Source: Bacteroidaceae bacterium | GTDB lineage: Bacteria; Bacteroidota; Bacteroidia; Bacteroidales; Bacteroidaceae | Reading direction: 5' to 3' | Assembly: GCA_017535725.1 (NCBI GenBank) | Contig: JAFXTO010000041.1 | Location: 1 to 64,000, forward strand | DNA length: 64,000 nucleotides | In this document: positions 6,188-14,339 of the stretch, in pieces | Numbering within the stretch: the first letter of the stretch is position 1 | Layout: every line of letters starts with the position of its first letter | Position numbers and translations under genes: made by a program | The notes under the pieces: model-generated | The model's input: only the letters and a program-made list of their open reading frames with translations | Database searches by the model: none | Told to the model about the DNA's origin: nothing

Positions 6188-7990
6188 TCACGCGGCCTTA
6201 TAGGCCGCTACCGATTCCGCTTCCGTCACCGTGCCATTGAAGGCGAGGCGCGACCCGACATACGTGTTCGTGTACGAGGGGGCGTAGGTCGAGCTCACGA
6301 AAGCGACACCGCCGTTCGCGTTCGCGGCGTTGCTCGAGCGGCCGACCACGCGGGAGCCTGAGTTACCATTAACCCAGTCACAGTAGGATGTCGTTTCTGT
6401 AGCACTCTTGGCTCGCGGTATGAAATCAAGATCCTCTGTCACCTTGAATCGGCCTGCATAGCCGCCAGTGCCTTCAAATTGATACCAGCCGCTCAACGTG
6501 CGGTTCTCACCCGTATTCATGTCCTTGATGGTAATCACATAGTCGCTCGACGTGACATTACCAATCCATTCCGCAATGTCGCCCCACCAGTTTTCAATAC
6601 CCCAGAACTTGGTGTTGTCGGTATTGCCGTTGCTGGAAGTGGTGTCGGTCATGCCTAACGAATCCTTGCTGCCAAGCGTGCGTGTGTTTGTGTTGGAGCC
6701 GGTGCCGCATTGGGCCTGCGAGTTCATGCGCCCGTACCACGCATAGAACAGCACGCACATCATCCACTGCCATTCCCAAGTCACGCACGAATAGCCCGTG
6801 CCACGGGCTGCGGCATAGCTGTTGCCTGTTGCCTGAGTGAAGTTCGCGCTGCCCTGAACGCCGCTGCGGCTGTAGCCCTTGCCGTCACTGACGTACATCT
6901 TCTTCGCACCAAGCAGGTTCTTGTCGCCCTCCCATTTCTTCCATGTCGGGTCAGGCTCTCCAGCAAACGCAAAGGCAAAAGCGTACTTGTCATAGCTCCC
7001 ATCCTCCGCCACAGTGCCCGGTGCATCAGCACCGGGAATCACCTTCCACCAGAACACAGGCAATTTCATCCACTGATCACCCTCGCTGCCGTCTAAGGCT
7101 GCATTCGTGCCGTCGGCATACTTCGTCCCGTCGCTGTCAGAGAGCTGGCAGATGAGCTGGTTCCCCGTCTCCGTCTGCTTACCCAGGTACAGGTGGCTGT
7201 TGCTCCTGATGGCCTGTATCACCGTACCCTGCACGTCACCCGTTACCATCGCCGTCTCGTCTGTATCCGTCTGGTCAATGGTAATCACGTCACGCGCAAT
7301 GTACGTGTAGGCCATCGTCACCGACCTGCTCCCCTGGCTCGCAGTGAACGTCTGCGCAGTTGGCGTGAGGTAGTCATACACACGCGCAGCCTCCACCGTG
7401 TACTCCGTCTCCTGGGCCACCTTCACCGTCAGCGTACCCGTTCCCGTGGCGACAACCACGCCGCCGACCTTCACCGTCAGCTCTGCCAGCGCCGACACAT
7501 CGCCGCTGTCTGCAGTTGCCGTCACTGTCACCTCCTCCTTCGCGTTGTTGATGGCCCGCGCTATGGCACCCTCCACGCCGATGTTCGCCCTGGCCTGTGC
7601 CTGTTGCCCATTCGTCAGCGTCTGCGCCGAATACCGCACAACGTTCAGCATCTCCTCAGGGCTCGCGCTCGCACCTATGTTGTCACGAGCCTGCTGGCGC
7701 TCTTGCTCCGTCAGCGTCTGCGGGGAGTACTTCACGGCATGGCCGTCCGAACTGTAGTACTGCACCTTCGGCTGAGTCACGCTCTGCTCGCTCTCCTCCG
7801 AAGAGTCCAGCACAAACAGCTTCCCATACTTCGGGTGGCTCTCCAGCCCCCCCTGCAAAGCCGTGTCAGTAGTCTCAAACTTGCCCCCGCCCTCTATCTC
7901 GGGCGCAAACCTCACCAGTGCGCTCAAACCGCCGCCAAGCTGCACACGCACACTCGCCACACTCTTCGATGTATAAATCTTCTTTGTCAT
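6188..7990 (-). CDS. DGR target protein, C-type-lectin-fold receptor-binding protein
   Basis: 600 residues from ATG at 7990 (an upstream TTG is also in frame). The N-terminal 60 residues resemble the product of 11836-12282 (KYGKLFV block) and probably dock the protein on the virion. Two copies of a fibre motif (QTLT...QARxNIG) follow, then an Ig-like/bacterial-repeat region. The C-terminal third has the FGE/C-type-lectin pattern (WEWQWMMCVLFYAWYG, NWWGDIAEWIG) and ends with the VR (about 544-583) and GSRLAF. This is the layout of DGR-diversified ligand-binding proteins, so it is the likely adhesin whose specificity changes. A family A hairpin is in frame (GADAPGTVA). Confidence 0.93.
   Translation of the reverse strand: MTKKIYTSKSVASVRVQLGGGLSALVRFAPEIEGGGKFETTDTALQGGLESHPKYGKLFVLDSSEESEQSVTQPKVQYYSSDGHAVKYSPQTLTEQERQQARDNIGASASPEEMLNVVRYSAQTLTNGQQAQARANIGVEGAIARAINNAKEEVTVTATADSGDVSALAELTVKVGGVVVATGTGTLTVKVAQETEYTVEAARVYDYLTPTAQTFTASQGSRSVTMAYTYIARDVITIDQTDTDETAMVTGDVQGTVIQAIRSNSHLYLGKQTETGNQLICQLSDSDGTKYADGTNAALDGSEGDQWMKLPVFWWKVIPGADAPGTVAEDGSYDKYAFAFAFAGEPDPTWKKWEGDKNLLGAKKMYVSDGKGYSRSGVQGSANFTQATGNSYAAARGTGYSCVTWEWQWMMCVLFYAWYGRMNSQAQCGTGSNTNTRTLGSKDSLGMTDTTSSNGNTDNTKFWGIENWWGDIAEWIGNVTSSDYVITIKDMNTGENRTLSGWYQFEGTGGYAGRFKVTEDLDFIPRAKSATETTSYCDWVNGNSGSRVVGRSSNAANANGGVAFVSSTYAPSYTNTYVGSRLAFNGTVTEAESVAAYKAA
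6192..6208. promoter_or_regulatory. GC-rich hairpin downstream of VR, DGR target-recognition candidate
   Basis: GCGGCCT-TAT-AGGCCGC, 7-bp stem and 3-nt loop, 34 bp past the VR end inside the last codons of the target gene. A GC-rich hairpin just downstream of VR is a known cis element of efficient DGR homing. Confidence 0.65.
6243..6359 (-). other. DGR variable region (VR)
   Basis: 117 bp paired with TR. Substitutions relative to TR yield N to G, S, A, S, T, Y, Y and Y plus T to A and Y to F, all at TR adenines. The GC-rich low-coordinate end (GACCCG...GCCTCGC side) is invariant and should hold the IMH sequence. Confidence 0.96.
7009..7036 (+). repeat. hairpin element, family A, covarying stem
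   Basis: CCCGGTGC-ATCA-GCACCGGG, perfect. In frame in the DGR target gene. Confidence 0.85.
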
Positions 7991-7995
7991 AACTA

Positions 7996-10941
7996 TCAAT
8001 CATTAAAGGTTAGAACTTCATTAGCAAACGTCCTACAGAAACTATCTGCTATCATCATAAAGCCTTCAAGATTAGGATGAGCACCATTAGTACCTACAAC
8101 TTCTTTTAAGTCAGGCATCCTTGTGTTAGCAGCCTTGGTAGTCGTAGGAAATACATTCTCACTGTCAACCTCTGTGAAGGTATTCACCAAATAACAGAAA
8201 TTACTATAAGGTTCATTATTAACATCCTTGCCCTTGGCAATCAAGTCATCTATCATCTGCACATACCTAAATGCACCTAAAGTAGCATCAATATACTTAC
8301 CCTGTGCATTAGCACTTGCACCAATGTCATCTTCCAAACCATAGTAAGTACTGAAAGGAATAGCAGTACCTATCAGCACCTTGCAATTTGGGTACTCAGA
8401 ATGCAAGGTATCAAGCAGTAGCTTAATACTCAAAAGCGTAGGATTAAGGTCATTATCATGAAGAGCAGGAATATTGATACTGCCCATGAAGCAGCAAAGC
8501 ACATCAAGTTTACCACCGCAGTAAGTTTCGACATAAGGAACAAAGGTAACTTCACCATCATCCTCAAATGGGGCATAACCCTCACTGCTATAGTCAACAT
8601 AGGTTATGCTATCACCACCGCTGTTTGTCAATGTACCACTCTGAGACGTTGGCACTGCAATAGGACTACCACTTGCATAAATAAACCGAATATTATCTTC
8701 ACCATCAACACCCGACACATTAACCTCTGCCACAGCAATAGTTGCAGTGACAGCATTGCCTTGACCATCAACGCCAGTAAACGTATAAGTGGTACCAATA
8801 TTCACAGTGGGATTGCCGCTCACATAAAACCTGATAGCATTTTGTGGAGTATAGAAGTTTTTCCAAGTCCAGCCGCCTGTAGCTTCCAAGTGAATATCAT
8901 TATAAGCATACATACCTGTCTTCCTTCCCACAAAGTTAATATTACTTAGCCCATATCCAGTAGGAGTTCCGTCATTAGCTGTCAGCCTCCTATAAAGCTC
9001 ACCAACCCATTGACCTTTGTTCGTAGTACTTGCACCAATACACAGCACATTCAATCCACCAGAAGGAACATTCAAATCAGCAGCCCTTGTAACTTTTATC
9101 GGAGTATTAGTCTCAGGAGTAGTATTATACCAATCATCAACTATGCAATGTTTGACATAAGCACCACTGCTAATCTGACCATTCACCAACTCAGGAGTAA
9201 TTTCAAGGTATCTCTTATATACCTTACCATGAACAGGAGACATCACAAACTTATTGTAGTACTGATACGGGTTCATACTTGCGACCATACCTCTGACAAA
9301 TTCCTGCTGAGTCTCTCCTATCACACCATAGAGAATACTTGGAAAATAATGAATTGGTAAATTCACAGAACTTGGGGTTCCACCTTCTTCGAGGGCAGCA
9401 ACACGGACATCCAGTCCTTGAACTTGTCTTTTAAGACCCCCCTCATCAGCTATAAGAGCCACCGTTGATGGAACATAATGTACATCCACATCATCGGGAT
9501 ATCTATCAGCAACGGTTTGTGATATATTAGTCTTAGTAATAGTCGCTACAAGTGTAGTAGAATTAGCTGTTATCGGTAACTCGCAATACCCTGCTTGGTA
9601 TTGGGCAGGCAAAATATATGATTCCACAATCCAATTATCATTACCATCCTTTCCTGTGGCGATAATTCCTTGTACTACAGTATTGCCTGTCTTCTTATAA
9701 GAAAAACCATAGAATACAACCTTTCTAAAACCTCTTGCATAAGCACCTGTTAAATCAACTGTATAATTTCTGTAATGCACAGAAGTTGATTGTTCTCCAG
9801 TGTATCTCGCAGGATAAGAATCATCCCCTCCTACAACAGTAGGAAGTGTACCCTTTACGCCATACAATTCATTATTCAGTTCTTGTATAGTATCATCAGT
9901 TTCCTCAAACTTAGAATCTACTTCTCCAAACATGAAGTTCACAGCTTCAACAGAAGGAACTGCATTACTCACCTCGCTACTGAGGTCATCAACAATAGAG
10001 ACATCGGAAACCTGCTCACCCGTGGCAAATGCAACAGGACTTGATAAATCCTTAACCTTTTCTTCCAAATCAGTGACCCTACCTTCCAAAGTACCATTCT
10101 TGTGTACCTTCAAAGAATAAGAGCCAACACCTCTAGTAGTCTTAAATCTGTAAACAGCCCACTCACAGGTCAACGAACTATTAGCAGGAAGGAGTACATA
10201 ATTATAACTACCTGGTGAATCGGATATGGTATCATACACATTAACATCCAAGTCCCCATTATTTTCAATAATAGAACCAGCTGGAATAGGGTTATTCTCA
10301 TCACTCCATATATTCCTCCAAGTATCTTCCGTAGTCCCGCTGATAATAAAAGGCCGAACCTCATCCTCAATAGGGGAAACCGCGTTCTCTACAACTGTAT
10401 CCACGCCTATGTTCTCTCTCGCCTGCTCCTTCTCTGCCTCCGTCAGCGACTGCTGGCCGTAAAGCACCACGTTCTCCAAATCGTCCACGCCGCCAGTGCC
10501 TCCCGTTGCCTCCCACGTCCCAGCCGTGTTGCAGCGGTAGACATACCCCGGCACACTGTCACCAATGACAGCCCACATACCCACCTCCGGGGTAGGGTAG
10601 GCCGACTGTAGGGCAGCAAGCGTTGCAAACAGGCCCACGTTCGGCTGCTTCACATGCCCGGCACGCAACACACCCTGCACACGCAGGTCACCATGCACGT
10701 CAGCATGAGAGCCCACATGCACCTCATTCTGTACCTGCAGGTCGCTCACCGTGAAGTCCTGCCGACCCGTCGTCTCAGTCACCACAGCTGCATTCTCCCA
10801 CTGCTTGATGTACTTGTTCCACCTGTATTTTGTACCCTGTTGGTTGGGAATAAACAGGTAGTCACCTTCTATACCTCCGTTGGGATAGGCTACCCACACG
10901 GCTTCTATATTTGCAAAATTACCAAGATTCCTTATATCCAT
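7996..10941 (-). CDS. tail fibre/spike with SGNH hydrolase domain
   Basis: 981 residues. The N-terminal 200 carry fibre features (RWNKYIKQWENAAV, a QSLTEAEKEQARENIG motif as in the DGR target). A long middle with coiled coil (KFEETDDTIQEL) follows. The C-terminal part (about 640-975) is an SGNH/GDSL hydrolase: LCIGAST (nucleophile Ser), a GGWTW block and GAHPNLEGF with the catalytic His. It probably deacylates or cleaves surface glycan. The C-terminal two thirds are clearly AT-richer than the first 190 residues and the flanking genes, suggesting a swapped receptor-binding module. Its stop overlaps the start region of the DGR target gene. Confidence 0.85.
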   Translation of the reverse strand: MDIRNLGNFANIEAVWVAYPNGGIEGDYLFIPNQQGTKYRWNKYIKQWENAAVVTETTGRQDFTVSDLQVQNEVHVGSHADVHGDLRVQGVLRAGHVKQPNVGLFATLAALQSAYPTPEVGMWAVIGDSVPGYVYRCNTAGTWEATGGTGGVDDLENVVLYGQQSLTEAEKEQARENIGVDTVVENAVSPIEDEVRPFIISGTTEDTWRNIWSDENNPIPAGSIIENNGDLDVNVYDTISDSPGSYNYVLLPANSSLTCEWAVYRFKTTRGVGSYSLKVHKNGTLEGRVTDLEEKVKDLSSPVAFATGEQVSDVSIVDDLSSEVSNAVPSVEAVNFMFGEVDSKFEETDDTIQELNNELYGVKGTLPTVVGGDDSYPARYTGEQSTSVHYRNYTVDLTGAYARGFRKVVFYGFSYKKTGNTVVQGIIATGKDGNDNWIVESYILPAQYQAGYCELPITANSTTLVATITKTNISQTVADRYPDDVDVHYVPSTVALIADEGGLKRQVQGLDVRVAALEEGGTPSSVNLPIHYFPSILYGVIGETQQEFVRGMVASMNPYQYYNKFVMSPVHGKVYKRYLEITPELVNGQISSGAYVKHCIVDDWYNTTPETNTPIKVTRAADLNVPSGGLNVLCIGASTTNKGQWVGELYRRLTANDGTPTGYGLSNINFVGRKTGMYAYNDIHLEATGGWTWKNFYTPQNAIRFYVSGNPTVNIGTTYTFTGVDGQGNAVTATIAVAEVNVSGVDGEDNIRFIYASGSPIAVPTSQSGTLTNSGGDSITYVDYSSEGYAPFEDDGEVTFVPYVETYCGGKLDVLCCFMGSINIPALHDNDLNPTLLSIKLLLDTLHSEYPNCKVLIGTAIPFSTYYGLEDDIGASANAQGKYIDATLGAFRYVQMIDDLIAKGKDVNNEPYSNFCYLVNTFTEVDSENVFPTTTKAANTRMPDLKEVVGTNGAHPNLEGFMMIADSFCRTFANEVLTFND

Positions 10942-10988
10942 AATCTCCTATGTTGCTCTTTTATGATATTCGATTCTTCTCTCCTCTA

Positions 10989-11070
10989 CCACCGTGCCCG
11001 CAACATCAGCTTATGCCACCGTGCCCGCAACATCAGCTTATGCCACCGTGCCCGTAGCATTAGCTACGGG
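10989..11070 (+). repeat. three tandem family A hairpin elements
   Basis: 27-28 bp units at 10989, 11016 and 11043. The first two have a decayed right arm; the third is perfect (CCCGTAGC-ATTA-GCTACGGG). Intergenic, so the family also expands by tandem duplication. Confidence 0.85.
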
Positions 11071-11075
11071 TTTAA

Positions 11076-11747
11076 CTACGGGTTTCCCCTCACTCCGAGC
11101 AATCCCTTACACACGGCCATACACCCATTCGCCTGTTCCGTCTGTTGCTGCGCCACCGCAACCAAGTAAGCCGCATAGTACACCACAGGCCGCACCAGCT
11201 TATCCGGCAAGTCAATCACCTCCTCTTCATCAAGCGTATATCTCTTCGGTATCGGTGCATATCGCGCCATCTTGATATACACATGCTCGCCTTGCTCACA
11301 GCTGTAGAACTCAAGCACATTACCGATGGGCTGCTGCACGATAGCAACGACAGGGCGCTGAGGATTACCACGAACACCAGCATAGCGGCTCTTCTGCCTG
11401 CTGTACAGCGGCGAGGTCTCGTCAATGGCCACCGTCACAGGCATCGACCAGTCGCTCATCTGGAACACAATCAGACGCAGGAAATCATCAGGAAGCACGA
11501 TATGACCACTACCATAGCCTGCCTGCATATCCCAGCCGATGGTGTCACCAAAAGCCTTGCCACTACCAAGCAACACTGCCGGAGCTAACATAACAACCAT
11601 GCGCGCGGCATCCTCAACCTTGCTCTTGATAAGCTCGTCGAGAGACAGCGTGTCGATGTCGTTCAGCTCCGTAAGAGCCTCGCTGTTCATATTCTGGTCG
11701 AGTGCAATCCGTATCTCACCAACCAAGTCCGTTACTGAATATGTCAT
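11076..11747 (-). CDS. head-tail connector/adaptor protein
   Basis: 223 residues, mostly helical, ATG at 11747. The order (capsid, small attachment protein, this gene, fibres) and the pattern of an N-terminal helical pair, a central strand block and a Tyr-rich C-terminal helix (LVRPVVYYAAYLVAVAQQQTEQA) fit phage head-completion adaptors. In that role it would form the ring under the portal. It is a context-supported call; an accessory tail protein is possible. Confidence 0.6.
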   Translation of the reverse strand: MTYSVTDLVGEIRIALDQNMNSEALTELNDIDTLSLDELIKSKVEDAARMVVMLAPAVLLGSGKAFGDTIGWDMQAGYGSGHIVLPDDFLRLIVFQMSDWSMPVTVAIDETSPLYSRQKSRYAGVRGNPQRPVVAIVQQPIGNVLEFYSCEQGEHVYIKMARYAPIPKRYTLDEEEVIDLPDKLVRPVVYYAAYLVAVAQQQTEQANGCMAVCKGLLGVRGNP

Positions 11748-11805
11748 ACTCTTTTCATCTTTGATGTTACAACCGCATCCTGCACCTCTACGCAGGCTTC
11801 CTCTG

Positions 11806-11833
11806 CCACTGTGCCCGTCGAGTCAGCGGCGGG
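11806..11833 (+). repeat. hairpin element, family A
   Basis: CCCGTCGA-GTCA-GCGGCGGG, partly mismatched. Just past the stop of the next gene. Confidence 0.7.
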
Positions 11834-11835
11834 TC

Positions 11836-12282
11836 TTAACTCCAGATAATAACCACTCCGTTCTCGCTTGCAACCTTCTCGATTTCGGAACGGCTGCGCA
11901 TCTTACTCCTGCTAATACCGAACTTGTCAGCCAGGTAGTCCTTGGCGTCATCGTTGCAGGTCATCTTCACCTCAACAGCGGCCTTCACACCACCACCATT
12001 ACCAATGTCACCACCGGTTGGTGCTTCCCGCTTCCCCCGCGAGGAAATCCCCGTGCCTTGCGGTCTGTCCGCAAGGGCATCCTGTGTCCTCAGAGTATCG
12101 TCGGCCACAAACAGCTTACCATATTTCGGGTGACGTTCCAAACCTTGCTGGATATGCACATTGTCCGTGTAGTACACGCTGCCACCACCTGTGACAGGAT
12201 TGAAACTGACGTGCGTGTTACCACCTGTAGGAAGTACAACGCTGATGCTTACGCAACTCTTGGATTTATATTTCTTCAACAT
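11836..12282 (-). CDS. small virion protein sharing the DGR-target N-terminal domain
   Basis: 148 residues from ATG at 12282. Residues 1-60 (YKSKSCVSISVVLPTGG...HPKYGKLFVADD) match the N-terminus of the DGR target (YTSKSVASVRVQLGGG...HPKYGKLFVLDS). The middle is two in-frame hairpin elements (families B and C). The C-terminus (AKDYLADKFGISRSKMRSRSEIEKVASENGVVIIW) looks like a small HeH/SAP-type helical motif. A decoration or attachment role is likely because it lies directly after the capsid gene. Confidence 0.65.
   Translation of the reverse strand: MLKKYKSKSCVSISVVLPTGGNTHVSFNPVTGGGSVYYTDNVHIQQGLERHPKYGKLFVADDTLRTQDALADRPQGTGISSRGKREAPTGGDIGNGGGVKAAVEVKMTCNDDAKDYLADKFGISRSKMRSRSEIEKVASENGVVIIWS
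12017..12046 (+). repeat. hairpin element, family B
   Basis: GTTGGTGC leader with TTCCCGC...GCGAGGAA arms, imperfect. In frame as SSRGKREAPT, the same frame as the copy at 2802. Confidence 0.75.
12052..12077 (+). repeat. hairpin element, family C
   Basis: CCTTGCGG-TCTGT-CCGCAAGG, perfect; in frame as ALADRPQGTG. Confidence 0.85.
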
Positions 12283-12309
12283 AGCATGTCTTTTTTGATT
12301 GTTAGGTAT

Positions 12310-12328
12310 GTTGCTGTGCTGCAGCAAC
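12310..12328. repeat. hairpin element, family D/E
   Basis: GTTGCTG-TGCTG-CAGCAAC, perfect. Between capsid gene and the small virion gene. Confidence 0.8.
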
Positions 12329-12343
12329 CTCTCTTAATAGAAA

Positions 12344-12373
12344 GAGGGACGGGCGAAAAGTTGCCCGCCCCTC
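12344..12373 (-). terminator. terminator after the capsid gene
   Basis: Minus strand: GAGGGGCGGGC / GCCCGTCCCTC stem (one wobble) followed by TTTCTATT. It lies about 40 bp past the capsid stop. Confidence 0.75.
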
Positions 12374-12383
12374 GTTATAGTTT

Positions 12384-12409
12384 GGTGCCTTGCGGTTCAC
12401 CCGCAAGGA
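12384..12409 (+). repeat. hairpin element, family C
   Basis: CCTTGCGG-TTCAC-CCGCAAGG, perfect stem with a different loop. Directly after the capsid stop codon. Confidence 0.8.
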
Positions 12410-12414
12410 GTTGT

Positions 12415-14097
12415 TTACGCCTTCGTGTACGTCTTCGTTGCAACGTCTGAGGCTGTCATTCCGTCCTTCATGGCAATAGCCTTGATGGTGGTCGTGGCAC
12501 TCAGGGTAATCTTGTTCGTCGCATTGTAGGCGGTAGATGCGCTCGTAGGAGTGCTGCCATCAGTGGTGTAATAGATGGTTGCACCTACAGTGTCTGTCGA
12601 AAGCTCTACTACCTGAGTGGCGGCAGAGGCCGTCCAGCTGTCAGGAGAGAACGTAGGCGTAGCGACAACGGGGGCCTTGGCCAAGCGCAATCTCGCATGT
12701 GCCTTAGCATAGCGCAGGTACAGACAGGCAACCTCCTGAATGACCACAGCATTAGTGTTACGAACACCGGCCTTCTTCAGGTCGAGGATATTACGGCTCC
12801 AGCTTACGTGGGTCTTCTTCGTCAGGTATTCGGGATCAAGGGCGAAGCCACAGTCACTCATGCCGTTCAGGTCGAACAGCTCATGATGGATGGTAAGAAT
12901 CTCACCGAAGTCAGTCTCCCAGCTCTTGAACTTCAGGTTCCAAACCTCAACGGTGTCCTTCAGGCGGAATTTCTCACTCTTAATCTTTGAGAAAGCTGCA
13001 AGCATGTTACTACCGCAAAGAAGTACCTTACGCTTGTTGCCGATACCAGTACCGACAAACAAGTCCTTGCTGATGTCAACAAGGTTCTCATCGCTGATGA
13101 CGGCACACTGCTTCGTAGCATCCCATTCGCCTACCTCGATGTCCTTGCCGGCCATCCACCAGATTCCACCTGTGAACCAAGTGTTCATACCATCTTTGGT
13201 AGTGTGACGGATGACATTCTTCACGCCCCAGATAAAGGTATTCTCCTGAGCAAGACGCATGTCGTAGATACCATCCTCCTCAATGTCGCTAAAGCTCCAG
13301 TCTACTTCCTTGGCAGCAATCTTGTCAAACGTGGACTGCTCCACCTGTATCATGAAGTTCTGGCAGTACTGAATCTCGGGCATAGGGATATTGTTGAAGC
13401 GCCCAGTCTGAACGTCAAGCTCACCGCAAGCCTTACCCATACGTACCAACGTGGTGCCGGAAGGAATGGCAGGAACCAAGGTCGTCTGACCGTCAGTGGC
13501 CTTGTTACCGTTCACCGCATAAACCACGGGCATTGAGGTACTATCGTTACGGCCACATACACAGAGCACCAAGTCGGGAGTATTCTCATCGTCCTGGTCG
13601 TAGGCTACACCCTTGTCATCGTACTTACCCTTTATTCCAACGACACGGATGGTATCATCCAGAGTGAACATATTGGCATCGTCTACGGGAAGAGTGACGC
13701 TTGCACCGCTGACCTGAGCTTCAAGAGCATCAGTCGTAACGCAGCTGATGGGACGGGTGCCTACGCTGTAGTACTTCACCTCGAACGAGTCACTGCTTTG
13801 TGCCTTGGCATAGCGCGAAATCTGGTCTATAGGAGTCGCCATCGGGCGAATCTTGATGATGCGCTTGTCGATGTCCTTCGTGTAGAACTCGGGATCGCCA
13901 TCTTGACGGCCGGCCGTCTCGGTTGCAATACCTGTGGGAGGTGCGGCGTTACCGCCATCGCCACCTGTCGTTTTACCTGCATCGGGAAGGTTAGAGGCAT
14001 CTGCCAGCATAACACCCGATTGTGCGCCGCTAACCAGCGCAAGGAATGTGAGTAGCAAACTCAGCATCCAATTTGAAGCTTTTGAAATCTTCTTCAT
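12415..14097 (-). CDS. major capsid protein with C-terminal Ig-like domain
   Basis: 560 residues. Position after a scaffold gene and the block order (DKRIIKIRPMATPIDQISRYAKA, later FIWGVKN, WWMAGKDIE, KRKVLLCGSNML) identify the HK97-fold capsid protein of the DUF5309/SU10-like type. The last 80 residues (PTFSPDSWTASAATQ...IYYTTDGSTPT...) are a chitobiase C-terminal-like (CHB_HEX_C) Ig fold, likely displayed on the capsid and possibly glycan-binding. Odd: the N-terminus (KKISKASNWMLSLLLTFLAL) looks like a signal peptide. A later start at Met30 (14010) is possible; no clear Shine-Dalgarno sequence supports either. Confidence 0.85.
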   Translation of the reverse strand: MKKISKASNWMLSLLLTFLALVSGAQSGVMLADASNLPDAGKTTGGDGGNAAPPTGIATETAGRQDGDPEFYTKDIDKRIIKIRPMATPIDQISRYAKAQSSDSFEVKYYSVGTRPISCVTTDALEAQVSGASVTLPVDDANMFTLDDTIRVVGIKGKYDDKGVAYDQDDENTPDLVLCVCGRNDSTSMPVVYAVNGNKATDGQTTLVPAIPSGTTLVRMGKACGELDVQTGRFNNIPMPEIQYCQNFMIQVEQSTFDKIAAKEVDWSFSDIEEDGIYDMRLAQENTFIWGVKNVIRHTTKDGMNTWFTGGIWWMAGKDIEVGEWDATKQCAVISDENLVDISKDLFVGTGIGNKRKVLLCGSNMLAAFSKIKSEKFRLKDTVEVWNLKFKSWETDFGEILTIHHELFDLNGMSDCGFALDPEYLTKKTHVSWSRNILDLKKAGVRNTNAVVIQEVACLYLRYAKAHARLRLAKAPVVATPTFSPDSWTASAATQVVELSTDTVGATIYYTTDGSTPTSASTAYNATNKITLSATTTIKAIAMKDGMTASDVATKTYTKA

Positions 14098-14152
14098 TGC
14101 TGTTAATTATTAAAAGGTTATTACTATAATTAAAAAAACACTTCATTTCTCT

Positions 14153-14266
14153 GTTGGTGCTTCCCGCTTTTCCCGCGAGGAAGAACACCCCTCCGTTGGT
14201 GCTTCGCGGTTTCCCCGCGAGGAAGAACACCCCTCCGTTGGTGCTTCGCGGTTTCCCCGCGAAGAA
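14153..14266 (+). repeat. three tandem family B hairpin elements, 42-bp period
   Basis: Units start at 14153, 14195 and 14237. The last has a perfect TTCGCGG / CCGCGAA stem. They fill most of the 240-bp gap between capsid and scaffold genes. Confidence 0.88.
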
Positions 14267-14270
14267 GGAA

Positions 14271-14298
14271 CCACTGTGCCTTGCGCATTAGCGCAGGG
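14271..14298 (+). repeat. hairpin element, family A
   Basis: CCTTGCGC-ATTA-GCGCAGGG, one G-T pair. Follows the family B array. Confidence 0.8.
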
Positions 14299-14310
14299 TC
14301 ACTCCTGCCC

Positions 14311-14336
14311 AGTCCCTTGCGGTCTGTCCGCAAGGA
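14311..14336 (+). repeat. hairpin element, family C
   Basis: CCTTGCGG-TCTGT-CCGCAAGG, perfect; it ends next to the scaffold stop. Confidence 0.85.
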
Positions 14337-14339
14337 CTA

